Below are positions 28,101 through 40,525 of a DNA stretch of 64,000 nt, one piece after another. The DNA is taken from assembly GCA_932294295.1 (NCBI GenBank), contig OW028573.1:51988329-52052328 (forward strand). The letters run 5' to 3'. Position numbers and translations under genes: made by a program. A model generated the notes under the pieces. The model ran no database searches, had not been told where the DNA came from, and saw only the letters and a list, made by a program, of their open reading frames with translations. Positions within the stretch are counted from its first letter, which is position 1, and every line of letters starts with the position of its first letter. The DNA is from Alitta virens. Taxonomy: Eukaryota; Annelida; Polychaeta; Phyllodocida; Nereididae.

Positions 28101-28737
28101 ATAAAAAGAAAATACTATTTCATGAGAAAGAGGAACATACAAACAGATCAACACATTCTTCTTATTATATTATTTCTAACTTTTTATCTTGGAAATTAAC
28201 GTATCATCAAATCCAGTACCTGAACTGTTTTGATTGATGATCTATCAAGCCATGCACTTTTTGTTACTTTTTTGGGACGTGAATTTGTTCCAAAAATTGG
28301 AGTTGCCGCTGACCTGACTGGGTCACTTTTCTTTCGCATTGGATCACCAGTGACTGACGCTGGGCTCTGGGAAAGAAAAATGCAAGGTCAATGACATTTA
28401 TTGTGTCAATTACAAAATGTATTGTAGACCTACTGCATGAGGTCATTTAAAAGGTCAATTAATTTAAATATGGACCATATACACATGATACACAGCCTTT
28501 TTATAATTTCAGGTTATGCTTTGCAATTTTACATAGCCTTAAATGCCCTTAATCAATTTTAGACTTGTAAGTTGTAGCATGGAGTCACTATGGTTGTAGT
28601 ACCATTAATAACATGCCAGCTGATGGTCTGTTGTTATCTTCTCCCTTCGGCTTCGCCTCGGCCTTAAAGAGCAATTCTTCCACAACACAGTCATCATGAA
28701 TTTTGACAGTTCCATGTTTTTCTCGTCTCATACTCAT
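25113..28737 (-). CDS. FAM228: FAM228-family protein (8 exons, about 381 residues)
   Basis: A homologue of vertebrate FAM228A/B, testis-enriched proteins of unknown biochemical role. Exons (minus): 28603-28737, 28220-28366, 28017-28094, 27553-27750, 27305-27376, 26931-27059, 26270-26373, 25113-25395; phases close to 382 codons including stop. The family signature is in exons 4-5: RRKELLHKKWTDRVYEPILR, then YKEYLEHVNKKGHVFLDTFS and DEYYPF. Exon 7 encodes DWLSVPLV, and the last exon is a basic Ser/Pro-rich tail. Exon 1 (MSMRREKHGTVKIHDDC...) is my prediction: its donor (ATG|GTACTA) is only fair, although the phase fits; exons 2-8 are firmer. It is tail-to-tail with BCL2L13 and head-to-head with profilin-4. 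A human paralogue is likewise adjacent to PFN4 (from memory). An AATAAA on the minus strand near 24995 may be the poly(A) signal. Confidence 0.85.
25600..25770 (-). mobile_element. SINE-like repeat, family 2, in last FAM228 intron
   Basis: Contains TTTACTTGCCTAAGCATGGG and neighbouring sequence shared with about 7700-7780 and 26700-26770. Ends are degenerate and no flanking duplication was found. Confidence 0.45.
26400..26840 (-). mobile_element. SINE-like repeats, family 2, in FAM228 intron
   Basis: Two pieces: 26410-26480 shares CAGCCCTC...GCAAG...GGTTGATTGATG with the 7.65-kb copy, and 26660-26840 shares the CTTGCCCCAGCATAGACACA core. The far end, on the minus strand, has a decayed B-box-like CTCAGTTTGATTTC. 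Orientation is inferred from the tRNA-like copy at 52 kb. Confidence 0.5.
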
Positions 28738-28923
28738 AATTGCTTTACTTATCCTTTTTGGTCAAATTGTCAACATATATGCCATTCTTGGGAAGTTGCC
28801 AAAAGTGACAGGTCGTCGCTAGGCACGCGTCATTATTGTGCTTCCGGGTCAGCGTAGCAGACGACAACCTGCCCAGCTGACAACGCAGCAACTTGTGACC
28901 TGCTAGATCAACTGTTTTTTAAG
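28738..28923. promoter_or_regulatory. Divergent FAM228/PFN4 promoter with X-box-like sites
   Basis: Just upstream of the FAM228 start are two RFX X-box-like elements: GTTGCCAAAAGTGAC (28795-28809) and GTCGCTAGGCAC (28815-28826), each one or two bases from the GTNRCC...RGYAAC consensus. An ETS-type CTTCCGGG is near 28842. A donor (TTTAAG|GTAACA) ends at 28923, so a non-coding first exon of profilin-4 probably terminates there. RFX sites mark ciliary and sperm-flagellum genes, which fits both neighbours. The motifs are seen; their function is inferred. Confidence 0.5.
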
Positions 28924-28997
28924 GTAACAGCCAAATCATGCAACTCTCCAGTCACTAATATTTATATTTTATGGGACGATTGCTCAGCTGAGGACCG

Positions 28998-29157
28998 TAC
29001 AGCCCGACGTCGAAGTTGTGGTTGACACCGGAGTTGTGCCTTTAATCTGACATCCAGGGGCGGATCCAGAACATTCTGATATCTCTCACCCCTGGAATCT
29101 GTATGTCACTATTGTATAGTGTCAGCTACAACTTCAACTTCGACGTCGGGCACTGTA
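28998..29157. mobile_element. 160-bp MITE with TA ends in PFN4 intron 1
   Basis: The left end TACAGCCCGACGTCGAAGTTG and the right end CAACTTCGACGTCGGGCACTGTA are inverted repeats, with a second mirrored module (TTGACAC / GTGTCAG) inside. TA at both termini fits TA-target insertion. The centre holds AGGGGCGGATCCAG, a motif also seen in decayed form near 29365 and 41610. Confidence 0.75.
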
Positions 29158-29214
29158 GTCTTAATTAGGTCACTGGGTTCACTTCTGACTAATCAAAAGA
29201 CTCTACAGGGCTGC

Positions 29215-29317
29215 GGGGGGGGGGGGGGGTAGCCCCGGACTGTGTCTGCTCCGACGGCTTCCATATGTCACATACCAGCATACGCGGCCAGGAGCTAGGG
29301 GAGGGGGGGGGGGGGGG
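29215..29317 (+). repeat. Two poly-G tracts
   Basis: Fifteen G at 29215-29229 and fifteen G at 29303-29317. They are linked by a GC-rich segment and followed by CCTGGATCCGCC. They are probably parts of a decayed mobile element related to the GGGGCGGATCCAG sequences. Confidence 0.8.
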
Positions 29318-30384
29318 CAAATCATGACTGAAAGATGTCCCTGTCAGTCATTTCATAATCCCCCTGGATCCGCCAGTGATCCCTAGATATAACCATTGAG
29401 GTAACTATCCACAATCAAACAAGTAATAAAATGAAGGATAACACAAATAGTCACAATAATAGTCTCGAATCATTGAATGCTTTTGTAATGTTGAATGTTG
29501 TTGGATCTTTCTACTCTTTTCTCCATGGATCATTGAAGCATTCACTATGATTCAGTAGAAAACTTGATTGTACAGTAATTGACTAATTCCAATGGAGACC
29601 ACAAGAAATTTTCAATATCTGGCTTTAACTTAGTAAGCAAATCAACTTAAGCAGAGTGAGGGAGCGTTTGTTTAAACAATCAACTGTGCATGTAGCCTAT
29701 TGTAGGACATACAAGACTATGTAACAAGTAGCTCAAACTTCTCAAAATGACCTAGCTTGTGCCTCTATAACTCAGTATGAGCCAAGAATCTGCCGAAATT
29801 CAGCATACAATATATCATAGACTTCTTTGGAGCAATATAGTCATAATGATTTTGCACTATTTTTGTTCAATTGCAGGTGCAATGAATTCCTGACTGCTTA
29901 TATTGTCTTTGAATATGACACTGGACTTACTGCTGAGACAAGATCCAAGGTTTATTAAGTTGGGTGTGCCTGTAGGTATCGCTATCTAGTTTGACATTTA
30001 TCTGTTATCACTACATCACAGCCATAACACTTTCCCAAGCAAATATGACTTTACAGTGAACCATCAAGGATTTTATGGACATTCAAACAAAACAAAAATT
30101 TAACTCATTGATAAAAGCATAGTATACGCCTACTGACCTGTTTTAACACTATACTACATTTGTACATATATGTAATTTGTTTGATGATATATTTATGTGG
30201 GCACATAACATGTAATATGCCATGTAAATGTAATACTGCAGACAGCCATGAAAAAGGGATTCATTTACAATTTGTCACTATTTACACGCACAAGTCTAAC
30301 ATATAGTCTACATATGTCCATTTACAAGTTGTCACAACTTCATGTATTTAAGAATTTCCTTTTGCATTCCAGGATATTGTGAAG

Positions 30385-31446
30385 ATGAACCAGTTACAGA
30401 ACTTGATACACGATTCTCTTATATCAACGGAGCATGTTCAGAGCTGCGCTATCATTCGTCGTAAGGACGCATCTCTCAGGGCATCGTCTGTTGGCTTTAG
30501 TGTACGTTTATGTGACCTAGCTCCAGGGCGTATTTCCCTTCACTCAAACAAGTCACAATTTTGGCCACTGCTCAATAAGTTTTTGCCTGGAATATTTATC
30601 AAGAGAATCAAGTTAACATGTCAGTGAGAGACACAACCACATTTGCCAAGAGAATATTATTAGCTCAGCATAATGTATATCATGAGTGACATTAGCTCCT
30701 ATATACATTCTAATATGTGCTTGCATATTCATGGTGTTCACTGGACACTCTGTGAATACAATGAATATTCAACTGAGTTCATGAATATCATTTCAGTTAC
30801 ATCAAAATCAAATTAACTTGCTCCTAGACTGCTTCAAAAATCCAGCACAAATGAGGGATGAAGGTTTTGTCTTTGAAGATCGCCCCTACAAGTGTGTCAG
30901 AGCAGACAAGAATTCAATATATGCCAAAAGCGTAAACGTTTTTTCCTTATGTTTTTTAAATGTGTTAACAAATGTCTGGTATTTTTGTGCTTTAATAACT
31001 CTAGAACATTGCGTGTTTGCACAATACCTCTTAAATTCAGTGCACTCATATACCTCTATTGTCTCAACAAACTGCAGTAAATATGCGAAAGTAAACACTT
31101 ATGTCAAGTAGCAGATAAAGGTTGCTGATACTTATTCTATTTTGACAGAACAAACTGGGGTTAATACTTGTAAGGACATCAACGTTAATGATAATGGCCG
31201 CCTACACCCAAAATATGTATCCAAGTGTATGTGTGGAGGCTGTGGAGAAACTAGGTAGGTACATATATTTAGCAGTACAGTGACTAAGAAAAAGCTTCAA
31301 CCTACACTAGAGCAATGAGTCATAAAATGGAAATGCATGATAAACTTGTCACGCATATTTTCCCTTTGGTGACATGGATTGTTGACAAACTCTTAACAAG
31401 AGGAACATTTTTTTCAGCTGACTACTTTAAAGAGAAAGGAAAATAA
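30385..31446 (+). CDS. PFN4: Profilin-4 (4 coding exons, 128 residues)
   Basis: A homologue of vertebrate profilin-4, a testis-specific profilin that differs from actin-binding profilins and is linked to acrosome and sperm biogenesis. Exons: 30385-30501, 30797-30931, 31149-31254, 31418-31446; phases close exactly to 128 residues (human 129). Matches to human include an N-terminal LQNLIHDSLISTEHV, then SVGFS, FKNPAQMRDEGF, YKCVRADKNSIYAKS, QNMYPSVCVEAVEKL and the C-terminal ADYFKEKGK. The start ATG at 30385 is 12 bases after an acceptor (CATTCCAG), so the upstream exon is non-coding. The third-exon frame was chosen by homology. AATAAA at 31872-31877 is a likely poly(A) signal. It is divergent from FAM228. 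Confidence 0.95.
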
Positions 31447-31449
31447 GAC

Positions 31450-33449
31450 ACATGGGAGACTTCAATGACTGGGATGCCAATCCATTGTGTGTGTTCAAAT
31501 AATGCACATAGCACAAGCGAATCATAGTGCAAATGTTTACACCACTGCAATCAAGATCAAAAAATTACTCCACATGCCATTACAACAACCACATGGGTAA
31601 CTTAATTGAAATTCTTTGAGCCCAATCACCAATGTGCCAATCAATTACAGTATGTATCATTCTTGTCTTTGACATATAAGACCATGTAAATATTATTAAG
31701 GTTTTAAAAATTTATTAGACTGTGTAAATGACAGTAACCATTAATTACAATGGGTGTGGATTTTAGCGACAAAATATTACGCAGAACCTAGTTGGTTTAC
31801 TACATGTGGCACTGTTATAATCAAGAATACATGTAATGTGAAATATGTATATAAGTGAAGCTGTCATTGCTAATAAAATCTATACTGATTTACATACTAG
31901 TGACTCTTTATGCACATGAATCCATATAATACAGTATCTTAATGTGAAGACTTCCTGTCCAACCAGGAGGCCTAGGGAAGTTTATAAGTAACAAAATTCT
32001 CAAAGTGTGAAGTAAACATTTGTTGCAACATCATTAAATGCACCATGCTTAACTTGGTCCCTCGTAAAAGGAATATGTTTCACAAAGCGTGCTCATCTTC
32101 AAACGATAATGCAATGGCCCAAATTGCATCCATAACTAACTATATCACAACAAAAAAAAACCATTGGTTATCTGGTCTCACTAACAGAGAAAGATATATT
32201 CATTACAATATTACAATAAAGCTGTACAATCCATAAAAAATAAGGTACGAATGTTGGTCCCCACATTCTGCTAAAAGACATAGGGTGTTAACTTTAATAG
32301 CTCGAGTATGATGTAGTAGAGCTACAAATTTCTAAGAGGCAGAAATCAAGAGCAATAAAATTTAGCCCCCAAGCTATAATCACTGATTAACCAGCAAATG
32401 AATTGATTTAAATCATTACTATAACCACACAGTTGTGACACTTAACAGTCACTTCAAGCTCAGAATTACAGTAGTATACATTTACGAATGTAAGAAGAGT
32501 GTAAATATACATATATATAATATATAGTCTTAAAAATGCTTTTGCAAAAATGGAAGGAATGAGTTCATCACTGCAGCTAATAATTTCTAGATGTGATACA
32601 CAATCTGACAACAAAAAAAATGTCCTCAGCATTTAGAACAGTTCCTTATTATGTAGAATATAATTTTAAGGGCCGATAACAGATATATTAACAAGGCACA
32701 ACAGGCACAAAAATGGTGAATGACACAAAATATGCTAACAAAGGCACACAAGATAACCAGTAATATCAATGTACGCATCATTCAATCAGACATGCCTGTC
32801 AGATGTAATATGTTAACAATTAACAGTAATTTCCAACAAGATCATTATGATCAACACTTTCCTCTAGACAAATATTAACCTGTAGGAAGTTTTGGCAGAT
32901 CCATTAACTGAATACATTTTTTTGACATTCATTTTAGCAGATCAAACTTGTTTTTCAACATATACAGAGATTCACGCCAATATACATTCCAATTTCATGA
33001 AATATTATAAAAACTTCTCAAAAAATCTTTAAAATACCTGCTTCTACATTTGATCCTACAGGTTGTATAATTTCTATCCAATAAAAATTTTTTTTTTATT
33101 ATAAAGAGCTTAATAATACATATATATCTTACCATAAATCAGGTGCCTTCACCATCTTGATTAGTTTTCTTCAACAGTAATGAGCTTTAAATACAGATTA
33201 GGTGCATGGCTATACAGAGTGAATATCAACAGTGATTACACTTAACAAGGTGGCGTGGATAAACAGTCAACGAGTTTTCCTTCTAAAACATCCACATTCG
33301 GGGGGACTTGAAATATTACTTTTGGTTTTACAAGGAACTGACACTTCCCTTCTCCTCTTCATCTTGTAACAATAATACTCCTGGATGAAGTCTTTCACAG
33401 ATCAAATTACAAGCCGAGTATAAAATCATTATACTGAAATATTGCGGAA
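31450..33449. other. Intergenic and 3' UTR sequence between PFN4 and CLIC
   Basis: AT-rich with no coding signal. It should contain the PFN4 3' UTR (to about 31.9 kb, plus) and the CLIC 3' UTR (minus, descending from 33449). The two genes are tail-to-tail. Confidence 0.6.
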
Positions 33450-36400
33450 TCAATCGTCGTCGAGTGAGCCATTGCCAGGCTTGACAGAATCTGGCACACT
33501 GAATGTGCGGTCTTCTGCCATAAGTTGTGCAGCTTTGCGGGGGATGTTAGCCGGACATGAAGCTTTGTCCTGATAATGAGTGATGATTTCTCTGTCGGCA
33601 GGACAAGATTCACGGAAAGCTTCAGTTTCGTATGCATTGGCTAGGTATCGCCACAGATACTTGAACTGTGTTGGAATTTCGAAATCCTTGTAGGCCTGGA
33701 AAAGATAATAAATAAATGAGATCCAAGCAAATAAAATAATTCAATAACTTTCATGTGTTTACACAATGGTGTGGTTCTTAGTCATGACCTAATTCTAATC
33801 TAGTTGCAACTTTTCCCTATCACAATACTGTTATCAATGTCCTTCAACATCTATACTAACAATAAACAACACAAATTACATACATGTAGTTATATATAAG
33901 TATCTTGACAGAATTGACTGATAACAACAGTCTCCTCTAGACTTGCCTCTCATTCATTAATCTTACCTTGCCAGCCACTCTTATGTGCTGAAGTGTTGGT
34001 AGAAGGTAACAATCTGCTCTGGTTAAACGCTCTCCCACCATGAACTTGGTGCTGGTTTCATTTAGATGGTCATCAACCTTTTCCAACTCCTTGACCAATA
34101 TGTGGGGATCATCCTTGGGGCTCTTCAGGAACTGGTTAAATTTCTGTAACCATGAAAAAGAGAAATTTGTAGAAAAGACATAGTCCTCACTAACAAGTCT
34201 GCATAATTAATTACAGGCAAATGGGAACATTCACCTTGTACAAGTCTTCGAAAGATTTCTCTGCCATTGCCTCTTTCATTGACTGCTTCCTAGAGAGCAT
34301 ATCTTCTGAGTCAAATCTGTCAATCAGAGCCTCAATCTCATCAACTGTGTCACATTCCAAACCAGTCAACTCTTGGCCATTGTGATCAACTCCCTTGTGC
34401 ACTTTCACTAGAGGATAATGTTTCCCATTGCTGAAGTCAAGAACCTGAAGACAAAAAGAAAGGATCATGATTTGATGACATAAACTTAGTCTCCTTAACC
34501 TTTGATAGATCATCATCTCATAGCATATACTTCAAAAACTTGTCGGGAGTACATTTTCATGTACATATTTATTAGGGCAAGCAACTTCAGCAGCCCCACA
34601 CTACTTAGATGCAAGGTCCAGTAAAATTCAATTCGTTATAGCTTTGTGAAAGTAAATCATCAATGGCACACTCACTTCTTTTGGTGGATTTTCAGGCAGG
34701 AATGTAGTTACTACCAAGTCAACCAGTCCGCGTTCTCGGAGGACATAGCAAATAAGGAAATATCGATGGCAGGTGGGGCAAGAGCCATTCTTCATTTTAT
34801 CAACAGCAGCCTGTAAAGACAGAAAACAATCAATTAAACGGTGTTGGTGAAATTTTTTTTTTTAACTGCGCTCAGCAACAGTGAGCCATGTGGACATTTT
34901 GAATGAGCCTCAAGTCTAACTTAGATTAGTAGATGCTTCATTTTGGAGATAAGCATAAATGTGCTTAGCATACTTGTACAAAACTTGGGAGCTGTCCAGT
35001 GTTCAAAGTGAGGGTTTTCTGACCAAGTTAACCCAAATAAGACCCAGACCCTTATTTCCACCGGATTCACTGTATAAGGTATTAATGGTTTCATGCAGTG
35101 ATAAGCGAGCAATGTTTCAAGTTTTTGAAGTTGTTCACTCCACTATACTTCACATTATCTTATCATATCAGAGAAGAGAGCTGTTGACTCCACTTCAAGA
35201 CTTCATTATAGCAAGTTACAGACGCTAGCTGTGCCACTTGAAAAACAGAAATCCTGTTACCTATCAGAGGCAATAAATGTATCATAGAATCTTGAATCTT
35301 CCATCTCCTGTAACAAGCTTGAGGCTTCTTTATCAATATTTTAATTAATTACACAGGTGTATCAAAGTATGACACATTTTGCAGTGCCTACACACACAAC
35401 ACCCTAGAAAATCATCCGAATTTTGGGCAGATCAGCCTGAACAGGAATAAATACTCCATTAAGCCCAATACACTGTATACACATGAGGGATCACCTAGCT
35501 ACCACTGGGCTTTCACTGATTCAGTATGTCTTCACCTCTTTTTTATTATGAATTTAGTGGTGGACCTGTGCACATGCAAGCTCTTTGGCGCCTGAGTGGT
35601 CACCCCCCGCTGCTGCATTTGAAAATACATGTGCGATGTTTACCTCGTACAGAGGGGTCAGGTCATTTTCTCAGTAGCCTATTGTTTGTATCCCAGCAAC
35701 TCAGTTGCAAGTCAACACTTATGGAGAATTCGCAACCCAGATTCCCAATACCAAGCAGTGCTTTATTTTCAGCAACTGAGTGGTAAGTCATAAAATCCCA
35801 GTTGCTCGTGCATTCACACAGGGCAACTGAGTGGTAGAAAGTAAACACTCAGTTGCCAGCTAGTCAGTCGCAAGAAACTCGCTCCCGTGTAAAAGGCTTT
35901 AGGCAAAAAGGCACTCCAGGCTAACGAGCAATTTGGCCAATCTGGCAACAGCAGCAAATCGGTAATGATTGGGCTTGTTTTACATTGTATATAATATAAT
36001 CTATAAAGATTTATCTATCTGTAACTGCATTTAAAAAAATGCTGATTGGTTTTCCACGAGAATTTACTCACCGCCTTGATATAATAAGTATTTAACCTCT
36101 TAACCCAGCCATTAAAAGAAAAGTAATCAAATATGACTATGCAATGGCCAAGCCATGCAATTATGGAATTTGCTAGATTCATTAGAAAGTCAGTATCAGA
36201 TTTATATATTTAGAATCTAGATCTTGCACATATTTTGCTATGTCTAACAATACTTTTGCCATAGCTAAAATTGCACTTCTTGACTGTCACACTGGAAGAA
36301 ATGCATCCGTGATTTCGCCAAGTATTCCAGTTTTCCCGGATGTCAGAATGACAACCTACGTTGCTGGCCGCTTCAGCTGTCACAGGCAAAAATAGGTCGA

Positions 36401-36755
36401 AGTGACTTTTACATGCTTGACACTAACTCCTTGTTCCTGTAACTTCTGGACTTACAATAATTAAGGGCAAATAGTGTGCATCTGAGGTAATGCGATAAAA
36501 AGAGCTGGTCAGGAAAAGGCGTGGTCATGGTGAGGTCAACGCACACCTGCACTGGTAACATACCTTGACAAACAGCTCGACGACTGGTCTATCGCCGTCA
36601 TCTTGGTCATCATCACCCGCGCCACCCTGAGTTTCCGCCGCTCCTCCTTGGTCAGCTACTGACTCCCCATTCCTGTTTAAGTCCGTACTTTCTACCCCAT
36701 TATCGTGTAGTTCTTGGGGAGCATCTCCTCGGTCGTCTCCGTTCACGTTATCCAT
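33450..36755 (-). CDS. CLIC: Chloride intracellular channel (CLIC/EXC-4) family protein (5 exons, 319 residues)
   Basis: CLIC proteins have a glutathione-transferase fold with glutaredoxin-like activity, and switch between cytosol and membranes. Exons (minus): 36564-36755, 34676-34810, 34235-34444, 33967-34143, 33450-33695; phases close to 319 residues. Residues 1-56 are an acidic Asp/Gly/Asn-rich extension. VVELFVKAA begins the thioredoxin-like domain. The redox site is C75-P-T-C78 within NGSCPTCHRYFLICYVL, which also spans the putative membrane segment. The helical domain has TKFMVGERLTRADCYLLPTL, QHIRVAGKAYKDFEIPT and LWRYLANAYETEAFRESCPA, all strongly CLIC-like. The dithiol CPTC differs from the monothiol CPFS of human CLIC1. 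The start was chosen at 36755 because it is the first ATG; upstream in-frame codons lack one. Confidence 0.93.
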
Positions 36756-39412
36756 ATTTTCAATAGTTTCTAGCAGCACACCTCATGAACTCACTGGCCT
36801 CGCCCAGAACTTCTCGTCTTGTATAGAGTACGCATGCGTGGTCACAGATGAGACACCTGCTGACAACTGGCCGAACCACCACAAAAATCTCAATCACTTT
36901 CAAGGACCACTTAGCCCACACTGGGTCACAGTAGCTCACAGTTCAGAACTTCTGCTCTCTGAAATTCTTATTTAGAGCTGGAAGCGATGAATAGTAAAAT
37001 CCTGAATTTTTAGCCAATGTTCTACAATTGATACAGAAGTAAACAACTTGTACAGTAGTAGGACTTTTATCTGGGACATTTAATTAGCTTTAATTCCCAG
37101 AGCAATCTAAATGCATTCCACTATATTCCAATTACACATTTCTATAATCTCATTTTTCCATGAGGGGGGTGTATTTGCATATATGAATAAATGATGTAGC
37201 CATAAATAGCACAACAGTTACTGATGACAAATGGGACTTAAGCACAGCACTCCAGCAAAGGTACCTTGCCTGGGTGAAGGACAGATGACGAATGGACCAA
37301 AGTTTTAATACAGAATGGACCATTTTCTGAAGGCGAACAAGCCAGTATTTTGGTAGTTTCGTTGATGACGAAAGTATTGATGCCGAGACGACCTGAAGCC
37401 TTTAGATGTCATTGACAATAAACATCTCAGCTTGTCATAAAACAAATTCTTGCAAAAACCAACACATTTCCTTTCAAATTATTTAATTCTAAATATACAG
37501 ATACAAGTATACATGATTTATCAGGAAACATACTTAATATAGATTACATACCTACATCAAAGTCATTAACTCTTGTCACAATGCAATCATGTAGCTCCAC
37601 CAAGCAAATAAAATATAAAATTAATTAATGAAAGTGATACTGCTGACCATCAATACTTTCATATTGATTTTCATTATCAGCTACAAATGATGATTCTATA
37701 TAACTGCTTGTGTTGGTCAAAGCTTGTCTGTAAATTTTCAAAAGAGTTTCCACCTGTTCAATATCACAGGTATGTGACAAGACTAATCAAGTATTTTTGC
37801 TTGTTCTGTCAACTTATATATCATATATCATGTTACTGATGTCAGCTGGGAGTGATTGTGATAAATACTGAATATTCCCCATGCATCAACACACCAAGAA
37901 AAAGACAGATAAAAACATCAGTTATATAACTTAGTAAAACCATCATAAACTGATTTTAAACTCGCGTAATTACTTAAAATAACCAAAAGAACAGCAAATC
38001 TTGCATGTCTCAAATATAACCTATCCTAAATTAGAGCAAACTAAAGCAAAGACAACCATTATGACCAGCATCCCAAATTTGGCTAAATATTTAATTCTTA
38101 AACAAACCTAGTTTAACACTTGTAACATACCATTGAAAATATTCCACCAATTCTAGCAGCAACAAACACATATAAACGGCTGAGGTGGAATAATCAAACT
38201 GGATTAGGCATCATTTCAAAACAATCAGATTAAGTATTGGCAAAATTCAATTGATACAAGATGTTGGCGAATGAAGTAGTATGATAAGATACTGCTAAGA
38301 TGTAAGTGTAACATATTTGGCATTATGAGTCATATTACACATCTTGGTAATCATTGCATTAAACAGTTCAACCCTTCCACCCTACTAATCAAATGAAATG
38401 ATACCTTTCTCACTCAAATTTGTGCAAACTCTGATTATGATACTGGTTTCATGAGATAAGGAGGAAGAAACTTTCATACTTGAATTATCACATAAGTATC
38501 TGAACCTCAAAACCTGAGTTGAAACATATACTTTCACAACTAAAATTTACTTTTTTAAGAACTTCACAACTGAAAAGTTATTCCAAACTTTAATTCAAAC
38601 AAATTAAACAGAACACGTTAACAACAACTTTAATTTACATTTTACAACAGTCATGGGCTCTATCTTTCACCTATTACTTTAGGCATACATTCAAAGGATA
38701 ATTACAGATATTTCATTCGCTTTTTTTAATGCCACAATTGGTATAACAATTTCTTACCAAAAGGAATATTTATGGAAGAGAAAATCCTGGCATACTGATC
38801 ATTCCAATGTTATAACGATAGACTAAGTATCGCAATTTCTGATAGCATATCTAATCAATACAATATATTCAATATTGTCGGTGAAGCTAGAAACAAACAC
38901 CTTAATTAACACAACCGCAGTAAAAAAATCTTGAAAAAGGAGGAAAAGTTCAAGCCATATCCAAAGAGCATCCATCACAGCACAAAACAAAAGTAATTGC
39001 TGTTTGTTAAAAATACAAATCCCTTTAAAAACCACTCTTTCATCATCAACTTGCATTATGAAGGAGAGTCGCTTTACACACAAACTGACCAGCCAGCTAC
39101 TCGTTTAAACCACGGAAGGATGAGATGATCATGACGATGACGGGTGATTGATGAAGCCACTACAGTAAATGTTGGTATATAAACACTCAACTGCATGTAG
39201 ATTAGTGAAGCAAAGAACATGAATCAGTCAAACTTCAAACTGTCCATTATAATGGAAGTGCCTTCAGTCACTGTACCAAAGTCAACAGCAAATGTTGGGT
39301 GAGGTGCTTTTATGCAGCTAAGCATTTCATTCATGCAATCTTTCTTTTAGGTGTGATGAATATGAGAAGAGACACCATATGAGTTAATGCTATTCCTTGT
39401 GCCGTCTAACAT
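36756..39412. other. CLIC promoter, intergenic sequence and probable ZFAND 3' UTR
   Basis: Upstream of the CLIC start a TACGCATGCGT (about 36827-36837) resembles an NRF1 site. The rest is AT-rich without coding signal, and the right part should be the long 3' UTR of the minus-strand ZFAND gene. ZFAND5/6 mRNAs typically have long 3' UTRs. Confidence 0.5.
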
Positions 39413-40525
39413 TCAAATCTTCTGAATCTTTTCACCGACAACAACAGGATTGTTCTTTCTGATTTGTTCCTGTGCCATCTCTTTGTAGTTAAAAGTGCAG
39501 TCATGCTTGTCAGAATATCTATGAAGGCTACAAAACAGTCCTCCACAGCGGCATTCAAATCCTGCAGAAAACAAAACATTTATCAGTTGTCATGGAATAG
39601 ACAATCATGCTGTGTGTAATGATCAAAATGATCAGTCTCAAACTAATAAAAGCATTATCATTCAATGGTTTCAATGCTCACCTGTAAGTCCTACTTTTTT
39701 CCTGCACGTTGAAACGTGACAGCGGTTTTTCTTGGGCTTCTTCTTGTCCTCTGATTTCTCCTTATCTTCACCGACACTCGCCTCAGCTCCAGGTGAAATT
39801 AATAGAAACTTTCCATTACACAATCATCAAAAAATGACTTATCTTATTCTCGTTACCTGTGCAATGATCTCACATAGTCTTAGTGACAATGAAACCACAC
39901 TTTGACTACAGTCCTCTAGTATTAAGCTAGTATGAAAACTGACAAGTACAATACCAAGTAAAAGAACAGTTCAGTGTAACCATTTACCTGATGCTGTTGC
40001 GGTCTCTTCTTCTTTCTCAGTTGTAGCAGATACACATGTAGACACCGTCGTAGGCACAGTCGGTAGCCCAGTCTCCACACTTGTGACAACTGTTGACTCT
40101 GAAGGACTTGTGCTACTCACATTGGATAATGCAGTTGCCACGGAACTGATGCTACTTTCGCTGACCGGACTGACTGTGCTGCTGGTATTTGGTATATAGC
40201 TTGGTTCTGAAGTGGAAAATTTGTATTTGATTACCACAGGTTTGCACTGCTTACTTCTACAATAAGCTCACACTATTAATGTTAGAATATCATGAAGTAT
40301 CAGATCATGTAATGTATCACATCGATATATATACTCACCAACTGGAGATGCACGGCCAGATGGTACTTGTGTATGTCCTGAACTCTGCTGTCTTCTCTTT
40401 AGAACATCTTTGTAACACTTCGAGCACATGCCTTCAAACGCTGCACTGCCATAGAAGCCGCAACCCATGCGGCACAGTGTTGCTGGTGGCAAGTTTTGGT
40501 TACTTCCATTGTGTTCCATCTCCAT
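39413..40525 (-). CDS. ZFAND5/6: A20/AN1-type zinc finger protein, ZFAND5/6-like (4 coding exons, 219 residues)
   Basis: Members bind ubiquitin through the A20 finger and act in proteasome and stress responses. Exons (minus): 40339-40525, 39988-40206, 39682-39786, 39413-39561; phases close to 219 residues (human ZFAND5 213, ZFAND6 208). The A20 finger is near the N-terminus: [20 protein letters not shown] then CYKDVL, with the C-x4-C-x11-C-x2-C cysteines present. A Ser/Thr-rich linker fills exon 2. The AN1 finger is C-terminal: [16 protein letters not shown], then [20 protein letters not shown] and [20 protein letters not shown], with all Cys/His ligands visible. It ends GEKIQKI. The acceptor just before the ATG (TTTCTCTAAG) implies a non-coding upstream exon. 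I cannot separate ZFAND5 from ZFAND6; it may predate their split. Confidence 0.95.
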
